This document shows positions 1 through 7,442 of a DNA stretch of 40,616 nucleotides, piece by piece. Below the pieces are notes generated by a model. That model saw nothing but the letters and a program-made list of their open reading frames with translations, searched no databases and was not told where the DNA came from. Location: NCBI GenBank assembly GCA_000802045.1, contig JUEF01000141.1, positions 1 through 40,616 on the forward strand, given 5' to 3'. A program made the translations under genes and the position numbers. The stretch comes from Peptococcaceae bacterium BICA1-8. GTDB lineage: Bacteria > Bacillota > Peptococcia > Peptococcales > BICA1-8. The first letter of the stretch is position 1. Each line of letters opens with the position of its first letter.

Positions 1-30
1 CTTAACCTTAACCTAGCGAAGCGAAACCTA

Positions 31-56
31 AAAACTGGCGCAGCCAGTTTTTTTTT
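31..56 (+). terminator. Intrinsic terminator of an upstream gene outside the window
   Basis: A 9-bp stem (AAAACTGGC with GCCAGTTTT, loop GCA) runs straight into a T tract. It would end a plus-strand transcript entering from the left, just before the promoter of the gene at 120. Confidence 0.8.
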
Positions 57-82
57 CATACAGTTTACCATACATGAATATA

Positions 83-91
83 AATAGGATA
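83..91 (+). promoter_or_regulatory. Putative sporulation-type -10 element
   Basis: AATAGGATA lies 28 bases before the start codon at 120. It fits the sigma-K -10 pattern CATANNNTA except for the first base, and it recurs before other coat-type genes here (7328, 11172 on the other strand). No convincing -35 AC element at 16-17 bases is visible, so the sigma factor is an inference. Confidence 0.35.
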
Positions 92-119
92 AGGTGTTAG
101 GTAAGGGAGGAGGCTTGTT

Positions 120-1214
120 ATGTACGATAATTATGGAATTCTAGGCTTTGAACAAATAGTTATTAAGATCAAAGAAAAGATATGGAAACTAAAAATTGAA
201 AATAGTATGCTTTTAGGAAATGCTGCAAATAACATTGCGGAAATTACCATTGAATGGCAGGAGTTGGGAAAAGATTTTGTTGGATTATTTGCTTTTGATA
301 TTTGTACTTACAATGAACTCCATGAACTTCATTTCAGCTATAAAAATAATAAAGAGCAAATAATTTATAGATGTTTTGGCGAAAAAAATGCAGATTTAAT
401 TAATGTGGCATCAGAGGAATTAGAAAAAGTGACCTTCCAAAAAATTTATTTAATTGGGAATACAGTGAATTTAATAGCATTTACCGAAAATCAGCATACA
501 AAAAAATGGAAAATTTATTACTGCTTTAAAAAAGAAGGAATTTGGAGTGATCTTCAGATTATTGATGAAGGCTGGGGATATAGCCCGGGAACATGTGCAA
601 TTGTTTCTAATAATCAATTGTTGTATTTCGTTTACCAGATTTATGAAAATGGTAAGTATCATTTAGTTTACAGAGTAGGAATGGAAAATAAATGGAGTCA
701 AAGAAGTGTTATTATTTTTTCTGAGGGGATGATTTCAAGCCCTTCTGCTTTAGTCGAAGATAATGGAAATCTTCATGTAGTATGGCTGCAGTGGGAAGAT
801 TTGAAATTTAAAGTTATGTATATAAGAAAATTTAAAACACAAGGGTTTTGGTTAAGGACGGGCTGGACAAAAGAACAATGTATATCTTCTCAGGAAGGAA
901 ATTGTCTATTACCAGTTATATCTGGGAGAGACGAAAATATTGAAGTTTTTTGGCAAGATAAGGATCTGGTTTATTATTATCATATCTCAAAACAAAAACT
1001 TTGTCCTTTAAAAAACATTTTAATCTGTAAAAATGTAAAATCCATTTATTTAAATTTGGAAAAACTACCAGGTATTAATTTAACAACTATTGATTCGAGC
1101 AGTACCACATTATTCCTACTTATAGAAAATTTTGACCATGGAGATAGTAATATAATGGAAATAAATAACTCTAGTGTTGAAGCAGTGAGTAAAAAAAAAC
1201 TACATTTAAGCTAA
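120..1214 (+). CDS. Beta-propeller (BNR-like) surface protein, N-terminal part; frameshifted
   Basis: A 364-residue protein with no signal peptide or membrane segment. From about residue 110 it has repeated strand patterns (IYYCFKKEGIW, HLVYRVGMENKW, LHVVWLQWEDLKFKVMYIRK) that align through most of their length with the protein at 7443-8879, so the two are paralogues. The repeats suggest a sialidase-like propeller; no catalytic residues can be assigned. The ATG has the strong ribosome site GGGAGGAGG. The frame ends just after a run of nine A (1191-1199), and reading continues in the -1 frame as a coiled coil (1193-1660). Because the paralogue has propeller and coiled coil in one frame, the natural full product probably spans 120-1660. 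Function unknown; a spore-surface role is inferred from the neighbours. Confidence 0.75.
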   Translation: MYDNYGILGFEQIVIKIKEKIWKLKIENSMLLGNAANNIAEITIEWQELGKDFVGLFAFDICTYNELHELHFSYKNNKEQIIYRCFGEKNADLINVASEELEKVTFQKIYLIGNTVNLIAFTENQHTKKWKIYYCFKKEGIWSDLQIIDEGWGYSPGTCAIVSNNQLLYFVYQIYENGKYHLVYRVGMENKWSQRSVIIFSEGMISSPSALVEDNGNLHVVWLQWEDLKFKVMYIRKFKTQGFWLRTGWTKEQCISSQEGNCLLPVISGRDENIEVFWQDKDLVYYYHISKQKLCPLKNILICKNVKSIYLNLEKLPGINLTTIDSSSTTLFLLIENFDHGDSNIMEINNSSVEAVSKKKLHLS

Positions 1215-1660
1215 CAAAAAATGGTGGTAGTTTTGGCAGATTAACAAATGGAGTAGAGGAAAATGATTTAAAACTCTTTCAGGAAAAGATTAAGGAACAA
1301 AAAAATGTTATTGAGAGATTGGAAACTGAACTTTCTCAACAAATAAAAAAGATCGAGATTCTTAGGAAAAATGAAAAGCTTCAGAATACGATAATTAAAA
1401 AGTTAAGGGATACGTTACTTAAGAAAAACGAAGATGATATTATAAAAAATAATAAATTTGATGAGAAAAAGGTAGAGCTTGAACAGGAAATAGATAGATT
1501 AAGGCAAAGTCTGGAGGCAGTTAAGGATATTAATAATGAACTAAGAAAAAGGCTTTCAGAAAAGGAAAAGGAAACTAGAGAACTAACGCAAAAAGAGATT
1601 AATTCAAAAGAACTTAAGAGTAAGGAATATCCCCTTTCCCCTTTTCTGCGGTGGAAATAG
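1193..1660 (+). CDS. Coiled-coil C-terminal part of the propeller protein, in the -1 frame
   Basis: This frame is open from 1193 and continues the gene at 120 if one A is added to, or one base slipped in, the run of nine A at 1191-1199. It encodes about 155 residues, mostly Lys/Glu/Leu-rich heptads (for example VIERLETELSQQIKKIEIL), a long coiled coil. The only internal start is TTG at 1319, which has no clear ribosome site, so independent translation is unlikely. The paralogue at 7443 ends with the same kind of coiled coil. Its stop lies three bases from the stop of the convergent gene at 1664, with no terminator between them. The break could be a true mutation, programmed slippage or a homopolymer sequencing error. 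Confidence 0.6.
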   Translation, partial: KKTTFKLTKNGGSFGRLTNGVEENDLKLFQEKIKEQKNVIERLETELSQQIKKIEILRKNEKLQNTIIKKLRDTLLKKNEDDIIKNNKFDEKKVELEQEIDRLRQSLEAVKDINNELRKRLSEKEKETRELTQKEINSKELKSKEYPLSPFLRWK

Positions 1661-1663
1661 TAT

Positions 1664-2200
1664 TCAAAAAACCCTTACTCCCCTAGTGATGAATGTATTT
1701 TCTTCCTGTAACTTCTGTTGCGGTTCCTGTTCTTCTAAAATTTGCTCTGATTCGACTTCAGTCAAATCTTTTGGGAGCTCATTGTCCTGTTCTATCTCCT
1801 GATTTGTGAGTTTCACTTCACAAGCGGGACCGGTTATAAAAGCTTTATGGCAAAAATTACCGGTATAAACTGCAGCCTGTTTTTGGATTTCTTGATAATT
1901 TCCCTCTAAGGTAAATGTATAAATTCCATCTACATTATCATTATTCAGGTTTTCCCAAATAACTGCATTAGCGGCAAAGGGGAGGCAGGGTTGGCCCTTC
2001 CCAACTCTAGCTGTAGTTGGACCCGTAGCGGATATAACCTTATGTTTGGGATAAAAACATAGTTCAATGCCCCAGTTGATAATTGGCGGATTTGGTGTAT
2101 TGTTTTTAGTTACTTTATATATCCAGGTTTGAGTATCATTGTTGCTTATAGAACCCATAAACGTAATGATATACCCACCAAGGGTAACAGTATTCTCCAT
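1664..2200 (-). CDS. Spore-surface-type protein with C-terminal RGVRVF tag
   Basis: A 178-residue protein starting at an ATG behind AAAGGAGG. Residues 1-130 form a probable beta-sandwich shared with the gene at 6166: TQTWIYKV against SQTWTYSV, GIYTFTLEG against GTFSFTLLG, and ITGPAC against ITGPSC, with the Cys positions kept. Residues 130-170 are a Glu/Gln-rich acidic linker. The last residues, TRGVRVF, match the C-termini of the products at 6166 and 6857. It has no signal peptide, as expected for a protein made in the mother cell and assembled on the spore. I do not recognise a named family. A role in the coat or exosporium is inferred. Confidence 0.7.
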   Translation of the reverse strand: MENTVTLGGYIITFMGSISNNDTQTWIYKVTKNNTPNPPIINWGIELCFYPKHKVISATGPTTARVGKGQPCLPFAANAVIWENLNNDNVDGIYTFTLEGNYQEIQKQAAVYTGNFCHKAFITGPACEVKLTNQEIEQDNELPKDLTEVESEQILEEQEPQQKLQEENTFITRGVRVF

Positions 2201-2251
2201 AATTGACCTCCTTTATAGTAATTCTTTAAAAGATGTTTAATGCAGTATATG

Positions 2252-2263
2252 AATAGCATATTC
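2252..2263 (-). promoter_or_regulatory. Putative sporulation-type -10 element
   Basis: On the coding strand this reads GAATATGCTATT, 52 bases before the start at 2200. It shares GAATAT-C/G-CTATT with the elements before 6699, 7180 and 40145 and fits the loose pattern xATANNNTA. GTTTC lies about 16 bases upstream, where the 6699 and 7180 genes have GTCTC. Confidence 0.35.
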
Positions 2264-2330
2264 TCTTCAAAACAATAGGAAACCCTTATTTTAAAGAATA
2301 TTAAAATAAACTTATCTTAATACATTACTT

Positions 2331-2366
2331 AATTAAAAAATCGCCCGAAAGGGCGATTTTTTAATT
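2331..2366. terminator. Long perfect hairpin between divergent genes
   Basis: A 16-bp perfect inverted repeat (AATTAAAAAATCGCCC and its complement) closes on a GAAA tetraloop with a T tract. It sits upstream of both the minus gene (start 2200) and the plus gene (start 2497), where no gene ends. It is the first strong terminator downstream of 120-1660, so it may stop read-through antisense to 1664-2200. Confidence 0.7.
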
Positions 2367-2404
2367 AGCGTAGTGGCGCTGAGCTCCAGAGACGATTTTA
2401 AAGA

Positions 2405-2432
2405 ACTGCTGGGCAACGCTCTACATAAAATA
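2405..2432 (+). promoter_or_regulatory. Putative sigma-K promoter of the glycosyltransferase gene
   Basis: An AC at 2405-2406, 17 bases, then CATAAAATA at 2424-2432 matches the sigma-K consensus (AC, 16-17 bp, CATANNNTA). It lies 64 bases before the ATG at 2497. The match is by eye, and the region is AT-rich, so a chance match is possible. Confidence 0.45.
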
Positions 2433-2496
2433 TATAAAGTATATATTGTTCATACGTACTCTATTAGAGATCACAAATATAGGGAGTGAGTTGAAA

Positions 2497-3732
2497 ATGT
2501 CTTATTACAGTTTTGTTTTAGTTTGCTACAATAACTGGAATCTTTCCAGACAAGCAATAACTTCTTTGATTAATTCTTTAGACGATAAATATAAAACAAA
2601 AGGGATTGAGCTTATAATTGTCAATAACGGGTCAACAGATGAAACAAGTGTTGGTATTGAGGATTTGAAAAAATTGTACACTGCTGGATCTATTGAAATT
2701 ATTGAAATCAGATTAGAGGAAAATATGGGCTATGCTGTAGGATTAAATATAGGGCTTGCCAGAAGCACAGGGAGAATCATAACAGTTATGAATAATGATC
2801 TGATTTTTACTAAGGATTGGTTTAATGGTTTAGCTGAAATCTTGGAAAATAATTATGCGGTAGGCGCAGTTGTTCCCTATTTATCCTATGCTGCCACTAT
2901 ACAAAATGTAGGAGTACTATTTGATTCTATTGATGAAATTGATAATTTTGCTAAGAAATTTATGCAGAATAATAAAGAGAAAGTTACTTATGTTGATAAT
3001 GTGATTAGTGCCTGTGTGTCATTTAGAAGGGATATGTTGATGTTAATTGGCGGTTTTGATTTTTGGTTTGGCATGGGTATGGCTGATGATACTGATTGGT
3101 CCTTTCGTGCTAATATTACTGGACTTAGAGTAGCAGTGGTAGGAAGTTCATTTGTCTATCATATTGGAAATGCAACTTTTGCAAAAATTCCTGAAATTAC
3201 TTCCGCCGCAATTATCTCTAATCATCCCAAATTTATGATTAAATGGAACCTAAAAGGAAAAGAAAATCCAAATGGATTACACCATTCTTTTAGAGAGGTC
3301 ATTCAGAATAATACTTACTTAAGAGAAAAATATTATTTTCCAACTAAAATTGCAGAATTTAATTTATCATCAGAGCCTCTCCTGGAAAAGAAAGATAACT
3401 CAGTGAGAATATTGCTGGCAGCTGATTGGACTAATACTAAATCTCAGTGGCGGAATAGTCTGCAAAAAGCAATTTCCTATGCCAAACCTGGCAAGGAAGT
3501 TTGCCTCTGGATACCTCAACAGTATTTTATGGAAAATGAGGTAGGGGCTGAAGTTAAAAAGATCGTGGAGTCCCTTAATTGGGTAGCAATAAAATTGCTG
3601 TATAATAATATTTTTCCAGTTGATTTATTAAGATTTCTAAGATCTTTTGATGTTATAGTGTCAGTTGAAAATGATTATGTCAACAGATATATCACATCCC
3701 TAGCAAAAGAGAATAATTTACCAGTGCGTTGA
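2497..3732 (+). CDS. Family 2 glycosyltransferase
   Basis: A 411-residue protein. Residues 1-250 are a GT-A fold: SFVLVCYNNW at the start, NNGSTDE as the nucleotide-binding turn, MNNDLIF in the metal-binding DxD position, and a late GMGMADDTDWSFR acceptor/catalytic segment. About 120 further residues (IRILLAADWTNTK onward) look like a second Rossmann-like part. It would add a sugar from a nucleotide donor to a surface glycan or protein; the sugar is unknown. The ATG at 2497, behind AGGGAGTGAG, is preferred over an in-frame TTG at 2446. The stop codon directly abuts the repeat element at 3734, so the original C-terminus may have been trimmed. Followed by a sugar nucleotidyltransferase gene, probably co-transcribed. 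Confidence 0.85.
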   Translation: MSYYSFVLVCYNNWNLSRQAITSLINSLDDKYKTKGIELIIVNNGSTDETSVGIEDLKKLYTAGSIEIIEIRLEENMGYAVGLNIGLARSTGRIITVMNNDLIFTKDWFNGLAEILENNYAVGAVVPYLSYAATIQNVGVLFDSIDEIDNFAKKFMQNNKEKVTYVDNVISACVSFRRDMLMLIGGFDFWFGMGMADDTDWSFRANITGLRVAVVGSSFVYHIGNATFAKIPEITSAAIISNHPKFMIKWNLKGKENPNGLHHSFREVIQNNTYLREKYYFPTKIAEFNLSSEPLLEKKDNSVRILLAADWTNTKSQWRNSLQKAISYAKPGKEVCLWIPQQYFMENEVGAEVKKIVESLNWVAIKLLYNNIFPVDLLRFLRSFDVIVSVENDYVNRYITSLAKENNLPVR

Positions 3733-3733
3733 T

Positions 3734-3830
3734 TCGTAGGGGCAGACCTGCGTGTCTGCCCTGGTCCAATATCCGTCGTAGGGGCGCGCACTGCGCGTCC
3801 GATCGTAGGGGCGGGTTTCCATGCCCGCCC
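3734..3830. repeat. Three tandem GTAGGGGC hairpin modules
   Basis: Three copies start with TCGTAGGGGC (near 3734, 3776 and 3803), and each forms a GC-rich stem: GGGCAGAC with GTCTGCCC, GGGGCGCGC with GCGCGTCC, and GGGGCGGG with CCCGCCC. They share the head but differ in stem sequence, as in dispersed REP-like palindromes of many Firmicutes. The last module flows into the G-rich ribosome site of the next gene. Base composition is far richer in G+C than its surroundings. Confidence 0.75.
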
Positions 3831-3844
3831 AGGGGGGGAATACA

Positions 3845-4579
3845 ATGAACAAGGTTGGCTTAATACCCTGTGCAGGAGGGGGGAGTAGATTAGGTCTGCC
3901 CTTCGCCAAAGAAATGTTTCCCAATATCCATAAATCATATTATAGTCCCATAATCATGTATACAATAGATGCTATGCAAAAAGCTGGTGTCAATCATCTA
4001 ATATTTACTATTAACCCGCAAAAGACAGACCTGCTCAAATTTTTGGGAAATGGTAAGAAATTTGGTATGGAGTTTACTTACTGTATTCATCCCGAACCCC
4101 GCTCGCTACCAGAATCAATAAATGAAGCTTACCATTTAACAAAAGATAAAACTGTAGTTTTTGCCATGCCCGATACTTATGTGCAGCCTGGGAATTTTTT
4201 AGATACTTTAATTACAGAGCATGAATCTCATCTCAATCGGGTAGTTACTTTAGGTTGTTTTACTACAAATATCCCTGCTAAATTTGGTATGGTAGAGTTT
4301 AAGGATAACCTCGTTCTGGGCATAGATGATAAACCCTTGGTTACTAATCTAAAATGGATGTGGGGAGCAATGGTATGGAATTCAAAATTTACAGAAGAAA
4401 TAAACAGGTATGTGGCAACAGCACCGGAAAGTCTTGCTAATGCAAAAGAAATGATTTTAACTGATGCCCTTAAACCCCTTATAAAAGAAAAACAAGTTTA
4501 CTGTTACTGCATTAATGGGGGCTCTTATAAAGATTTAGGAACCTATGATGAAATTAGAGAATGGGCAAAGGAAGAGTAA
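3845..4579 (+). CDS. Sugar-1-phosphate nucleotidyltransferase (RmlA/SpsI-like)
   Basis: A 244-residue protein of the NTP_transferase family. LIPCAGGGSRLG near residue 5 is the nucleotide-binding loop, and PFAKEMFPN supplies the usual Pro-x-Lys-like segment. MPDTYV near residue 105 fits the metal-binding Asp, and INGGSYKDLGTYDEI near the end is typical of glucose-1-phosphate thymidylyltransferases. It would join a sugar-1-phosphate to an NTP to make a donor for the neighbouring glycosyltransferases. The start at 3845 uses a run of seven G as ribosome site, supplied by the repeat element just upstream; an in-frame ATG at 3821 lies inside that repeat and is rejected. Substrate not determinable. 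B. subtilis spsI, a coat polysaccharide gene, is the natural comparison. Confidence 0.8.
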   Translation: MNKVGLIPCAGGGSRLGLPFAKEMFPNIHKSYYSPIIMYTIDAMQKAGVNHLIFTINPQKTDLLKFLGNGKKFGMEFTYCIHPEPRSLPESINEAYHLTKDKTVVFAMPDTYVQPGNFLDTLITEHESHLNRVVTLGCFTTNIPAKFGMVEFKDNLVLGIDDKPLVTNLKWMWGAMVWNSKFTEEINRYVATAPESLANAKEMILTDALKPLIKEKQVYCYCINGGSYKDLGTYDEIREWAKEE

Positions 4580-4580
4580 A

Positions 4581-4608
4581 AAAACCTGCTGAAAAAGCAG
4601 GTTTTTTT
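4581..4608 (+). terminator. Intrinsic terminator
   Basis: AAAACCTGCT pairs with AGCAGGTTTT around a GAAAA loop, followed by T. It directly follows the nucleotidyltransferase stop and ends the 2497-4579 unit. Confidence 0.85.
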
Positions 4609-4751
4609 GTGCTACGGTGCTACAGAACCTACAGTTTTACAGAAAAAAATGTCAATTCATCAAATCGCCTACAAAAGTGTTTATTCGTGTATCTCGAGTG
4701 GTCTCCTGTTCAACTCGCCCACCCGCTCACTCGCCCACTAATAGACTAATG

Positions 4752-6035
4752 TTATCCTTCCAATAAGGGTTCTAATTGATTTTCCCAAATCCACTGGGGG
4801 GTATAGCGCTGTCGGACTAATGTTTTAGCATAAAGTACCGGATTTTCCCGCATTTGATTGATTATTATTTGACCGTGTTCTTCTAAATAAGCCTGTTCTG
4901 AAGGATGATAGTCTTCCTTGGTATCATAACCAAAATTCCTGGCATCCCAGCGCATAAAATAAGCATGAAGTTGTTTGCCAATCTCTTCTAGAGAAGGTAC
5001 AGCTTCATTTAATACCAAAAAGTTACCTCTACTAGCTGCTTCTAGAACAATTAAAGGCAATACCTCTGAGTATGAAGGGAAAATAAAAAGATTGGATAAG
5101 GTAAATAACTCTAATACTCCCTGTCTGGGAAATCCATAAGAATAACCTAAATCGGTTGTAAAACAAATATCACCTTCATCAAGTCCAAATTCACATCCAG
5201 AGTTCTTTATTTGTTCCTTATAGCTTTGTGGATTGATATCAGCAGAGGAAAAATCACAGAAAACTACTTTAATACTTTTTTCCGTTTTTCTTTTTATGGC
5301 TCCCGCCAAAGCTGCTACTTTTTCCAGGCGTTTACCAGGTGTTAACCGGCAAGGATAGATAGCCAGAATATCAGGTGTTAATAAGTCTATCTTCTGAGAG
5401 ATTTTTTGTATATCATCACTCATATTAGATAGTAAATTTAGACTATTGTTAATAACACTGCATTTGCCTTCTGGTAAGTTGTATTGCTTGGCAAGGTGGG
5501 GTATTCCGGCTCGGGCAGGAAGTACATAAATAGTATTTGGCATAGGAGTATATCGTGCTGCAAAAGGCCATTCTGGATTTGGCGGTCTGTTTACGGGGGC
5601 GGAATGGGTAAAGGCGATAAATTTAACATGGGGAAGCTCTTCTTGAGCTTTTCTAATAGCAACATTATGAATTAAGTGCCAGCCCTGGTAGTGAATATCA
5701 TGCATGATGCAGACATTGACATCTTTTAGTTTCTCAACTAAATCTTTAGCAATGACCTCTGCTTCTTGAAAGAAGGTATCATGAACTTTTCCGGTAGGTT
5801 GGGAATAATCATACCAGACAATTTGCTTATTATTTAATGTATTTGTTACTTTAACCCATTCTATTCTTTTATCCAAATATATACCAAATCTATCACTATC
5901 GGGACAAGTTTCACATACCAGTACTTTAGTTTTGACTCCTCCATTAAGAAGCATGGCTAAATGTTCCGCTGCTACATTTACCAGCGAATAAGTTCTATCT
6001 AGACTGCCAAACATAGTTAATATGGCAACTTTCAA
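4752..6035 (-). CDS. Family 4-type (GT-B) glycosyltransferase
   Basis: A 427-residue protein. The N-terminal half begins MKVAILTMFGSLDRTYSLV and includes HDIHYQGWH and AFTHSAP. The C-terminal half has YPCRLTPGKRLEK near residue 230 (the usual GR..-KG/R donor-site strand) and the EX7E-like stretch FPSYSEVLPLIVLEAASRG near residue 330, typical of GT4 retaining enzymes. It starts at TTG behind AGGGGGA. It stands alone on the minus strand between the nucleotidyltransferase and a coat-type gene, so it probably works on the same surface glycan. The acceptor is unknown. Confidence 0.8.
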   Translation of the reverse strand: MKVAILTMFGSLDRTYSLVNVAAEHLAMLLNGGVKTKVLVCETCPDSDRFGIYLDKRIEWVKVTNTLNNKQIVWYDYSQPTGKVHDTFFQEAEVIAKDLVEKLKDVNVCIMHDIHYQGWHLIHNVAIRKAQEELPHVKFIAFTHSAPVNRPPNPEWPFAARYTPMPNTIYVLPARAGIPHLAKQYNLPEGKCSVINNSLNLLSNMSDDIQKISQKIDLLTPDILAIYPCRLTPGKRLEKVAALAGAIKRKTEKSIKVVFCDFSSADINPQSYKEQIKNSGCEFGLDEGDICFTTDLGYSYGFPRQGVLELFTLSNLFIFPSYSEVLPLIVLEAASRGNFLVLNEAVPSLEEIGKQLHAYFMRWDARNFGYDTKEDYHPSEQAYLEEHGQIIINQMRENPVLYAKTLVRQRYTPQWIWENQLEPLLEG

Positions 6036-6111
6036 TTTTTATAATCCCCCTTTGTATTTATTAATTAATTAATTATATAAATTCAGGGAGAGACATATGA
6101 CATTAATAAAA

Positions 6112-6146
6112 AAAGGGATTGCTTCGGTTTCCCTCGCAATCCCTTT
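6112..6146 (-). terminator. Intrinsic terminator of the poly-Thr protein gene
   Basis: AAAGGGATTGC pairs with GCAATCCCTTT. On the minus strand the stem is followed by a run of T, correctly placed after the stop at 6166. Confidence 0.8.
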
Positions 6147-6165
6147 ACTACTTACCAGTCACTCG

Positions 6166-6699
6166 TCAACTAAATATAGGAACTCCTCTAACGGGTCTGG
6201 TGGTTGTAGTTGTTGTTGTAGTTGTTGAGGTAGTTGTTGTTGTAGTTGTTGTCGTAGTTGTAGTTGTTGTTAATGGTTGACAGCTGGGTCCGGTAATTAG
6301 CCCAAAGAAGCATTCTCCCCCGGCGTTTAAGGCGACATCCCTCTGCTGTTCACCAAAGCATCCCAGTAATGTAAAGGAAAATGTTCCGGTAGTAAATTGA
6401 TCGGTCGGTTCTGGAATATCCCATTTAACAACAGGTCTGGTAGGTGGAGGGCTATCCAAACAAACTGGATCAGTAAAATCTACATCTGCCATACCAACGT
6501 TAGTCATGTTGTCAGTATCTAGGATTACAAAGGGTGGCTCATGTTCCAGACCAAGGCTCCAGAAACTGATAGCATTTTCGGGTGTCCCGGTTCTAACAAC
6601 ACTATAGGTCCAGGTCTGGGAAAGCGGACAGTTACTGTTATCAATAGCAATAAGGGTAATTGTATAACCATTTAAAACTACATTATCTCCTACTGGCAT
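6166..6699 (-). CDS. Spore-surface-type protein with poly-threonine tract and RGVPIF tail
   Basis: A 177-residue protein. The ATG at 6699 has the ideal site AAGGAGG; a longer open frame reaches 6777 without one. Residues 1-140 match the beta domain of the product at 1664 (SQTWTYSV, GTFSFTLLG, ITGPSC), with paired Cys. It is followed by about two dozen residues that are almost all Thr, broken by a single Ser, then RPVRGVPIFS at the end. Thr tracts like this are typical O-glycosylation carriers, and the window encodes a Maf-type Ser/Thr glycosyltransferase and a nonulosonate pathway, so this is a plausible acceptor (inference). No signal peptide. The tract is built from ACA/ACT/ACG/ACC codons and may vary in length between strains. 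Confidence 0.75.
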   Translation of the reverse strand: MPVGDNVVLNGYTITLIAIDNSNCPLSQTWTYSVVRTGTPENAISFWSLGLEHEPPFVILDTDNMTNVGMADVDFTDPVCLDSPPPTRPVVKWDIPEPTDQFTTGTFSFTLLGCFGEQQRDVALNAGGECFFGLITGPSCQPLTTTTTTTTTTTTTTSTTTTTTTTTRPVRGVPIFS

Positions 6700-6742
6700 A
6701 TTTTGCCTCCTTTCTAAAGGTAATGAATTACTATCTCTCATT

Positions 6743-6754
6743 AATAAGATATTC
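6743..6754 (-). promoter_or_regulatory. Putative sporulation-type -10 element
   Basis: Coding strand GAATATCTTATT, 44 bases before the start at 6699, with GTCTC about 17 bases upstream. Same arrangement as before the gene at 7180. Confidence 0.4.
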
Positions 6755-6856
6755 GCAAATTTGTATATTGGAGACAAAAAATATTAGGTAAAAAATTTTT
6801 GGCATTTAAAACAACCTATGCATTGTTCGGACCAAAATTGCTTATTTTTATATTTG

Positions 6857-7180
6857 TTATAAAAAAATACGAACTCCTCTACCAGTAGGCAATGGTGGAG
6901 ATTGTTCTTCAATAGTCATTATGTCTTGTTGGACATCAATTTCTATAGGAGTTTCTATTTCACTACCAATGTTATTATCTTGTTGAGCCAATTTTTCTGA
7001 AGGAGATTCTTGTTGGTTACTAATGTTAGCATCATGTTCAGTTGTTCTTGCTTCATGCACACTAGTGGGCTCTATTTTAGGATGGGGAATATTTTTTTTT
7101 GGAATATGTATTTTAGGTAGATTATCACTAGCTTTATTCCAGGGAAAATTCGGCCAGGTAGGTATTTTTTTTTCTTTCAT
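6857..7180 (-). CDS. Small acidic protein with C-terminal RGVRIF tag
   Basis: A 107-residue protein. The ATG at 7180 is preceded by AAGGAGG; the longer frame to 7255 lacks such a site. The N-terminus (PTWPNFPWN) is Trp/Pro-rich and recalls the SWPRPPW start of the CsxC-like protein at 40145. The middle is low-complexity, rich in Glu, Gln, Ser and Ile. The end, TGRGVRIFL, matches the tails of the products at 1664 and 6166, although the rest is unrelated, which points to a shared attachment or assembly signal. No signal peptide and no known domain. Probably a mother-cell expressed surface protein. Confidence 0.65.
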   Translation of the reverse strand: MKEKKIPTWPNFPWNKASDNLPKIHIPKKNIPHPKIEPTSVHEARTTEHDANISNQQESPSEKLAQQDNNIGSEIETPIEIDVQQDIMTIEEQSPPLPTGRGVRIFL

Positions 7181-7217
7181 GTTGTGCCTCCTTTTTAAAG
7201 TAAAATTAATTCTTTTT

Positions 7218-7229
7218 AATAGGATATTC
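7218..7229 (-). promoter_or_regulatory. Putative sporulation-type -10 element
   Basis: Coding strand GAATATCCTATT, 38 bases before the start at 7180, with GTCTC 17 bases upstream. One of a set of near-identical elements before coat-type genes. Confidence 0.4.
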
Positions 7230-7327
7230 TTGTAAGCCGCAATAAGAGACAACAAATTATCTGCATTTAAGAAAAATTTTAATTTTGATTCGATAAGACA
7301 GGATAAGTACCATTTATAGGGTTTGTG

Positions 7328-7347
7328 AATAGGATAAACATATATTA
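7328..7347 (+). promoter_or_regulatory. Two overlapping sigma-K-like -10 candidates
   Basis: AATAGGATA at 7328-7336 has ACC at 7309-7311, a 16-base spacing as in sigma-K promoters. CATATATTA at 7339-7347 is a perfect CATANNNTA but has no AC at the right distance. Both precede the gene at 7443 by about 100 bases. Confidence 0.35.
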
Positions 7348-7442
7348 ATTACCTGTGAATATTAATAACGTAAAACTAAGCGGCTGAAAGTTACTTGGTA
7401 GTCTAGTACTGAAGGAATTAGATGTTTTAGGGTGGTGGTAAA

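Noticed and set aside
3675..3938. Minus-strand open frames over the hairpin repeat
   Set aside because: They arise from the GC-rich repeat and the start of the nucleotidyltransferase gene; no protein-like pattern.
4561..4749. 62-residue open frame after the nucleotidyltransferase
   Set aside because: It spans the terminator and has no family-like features.
6190..6275. Short repeated units resembling a CRISPR or tandem-repeat locus
   Set aside because: They are Thr codons in the frame of the gene at 6166; no spacers and no cas genes.
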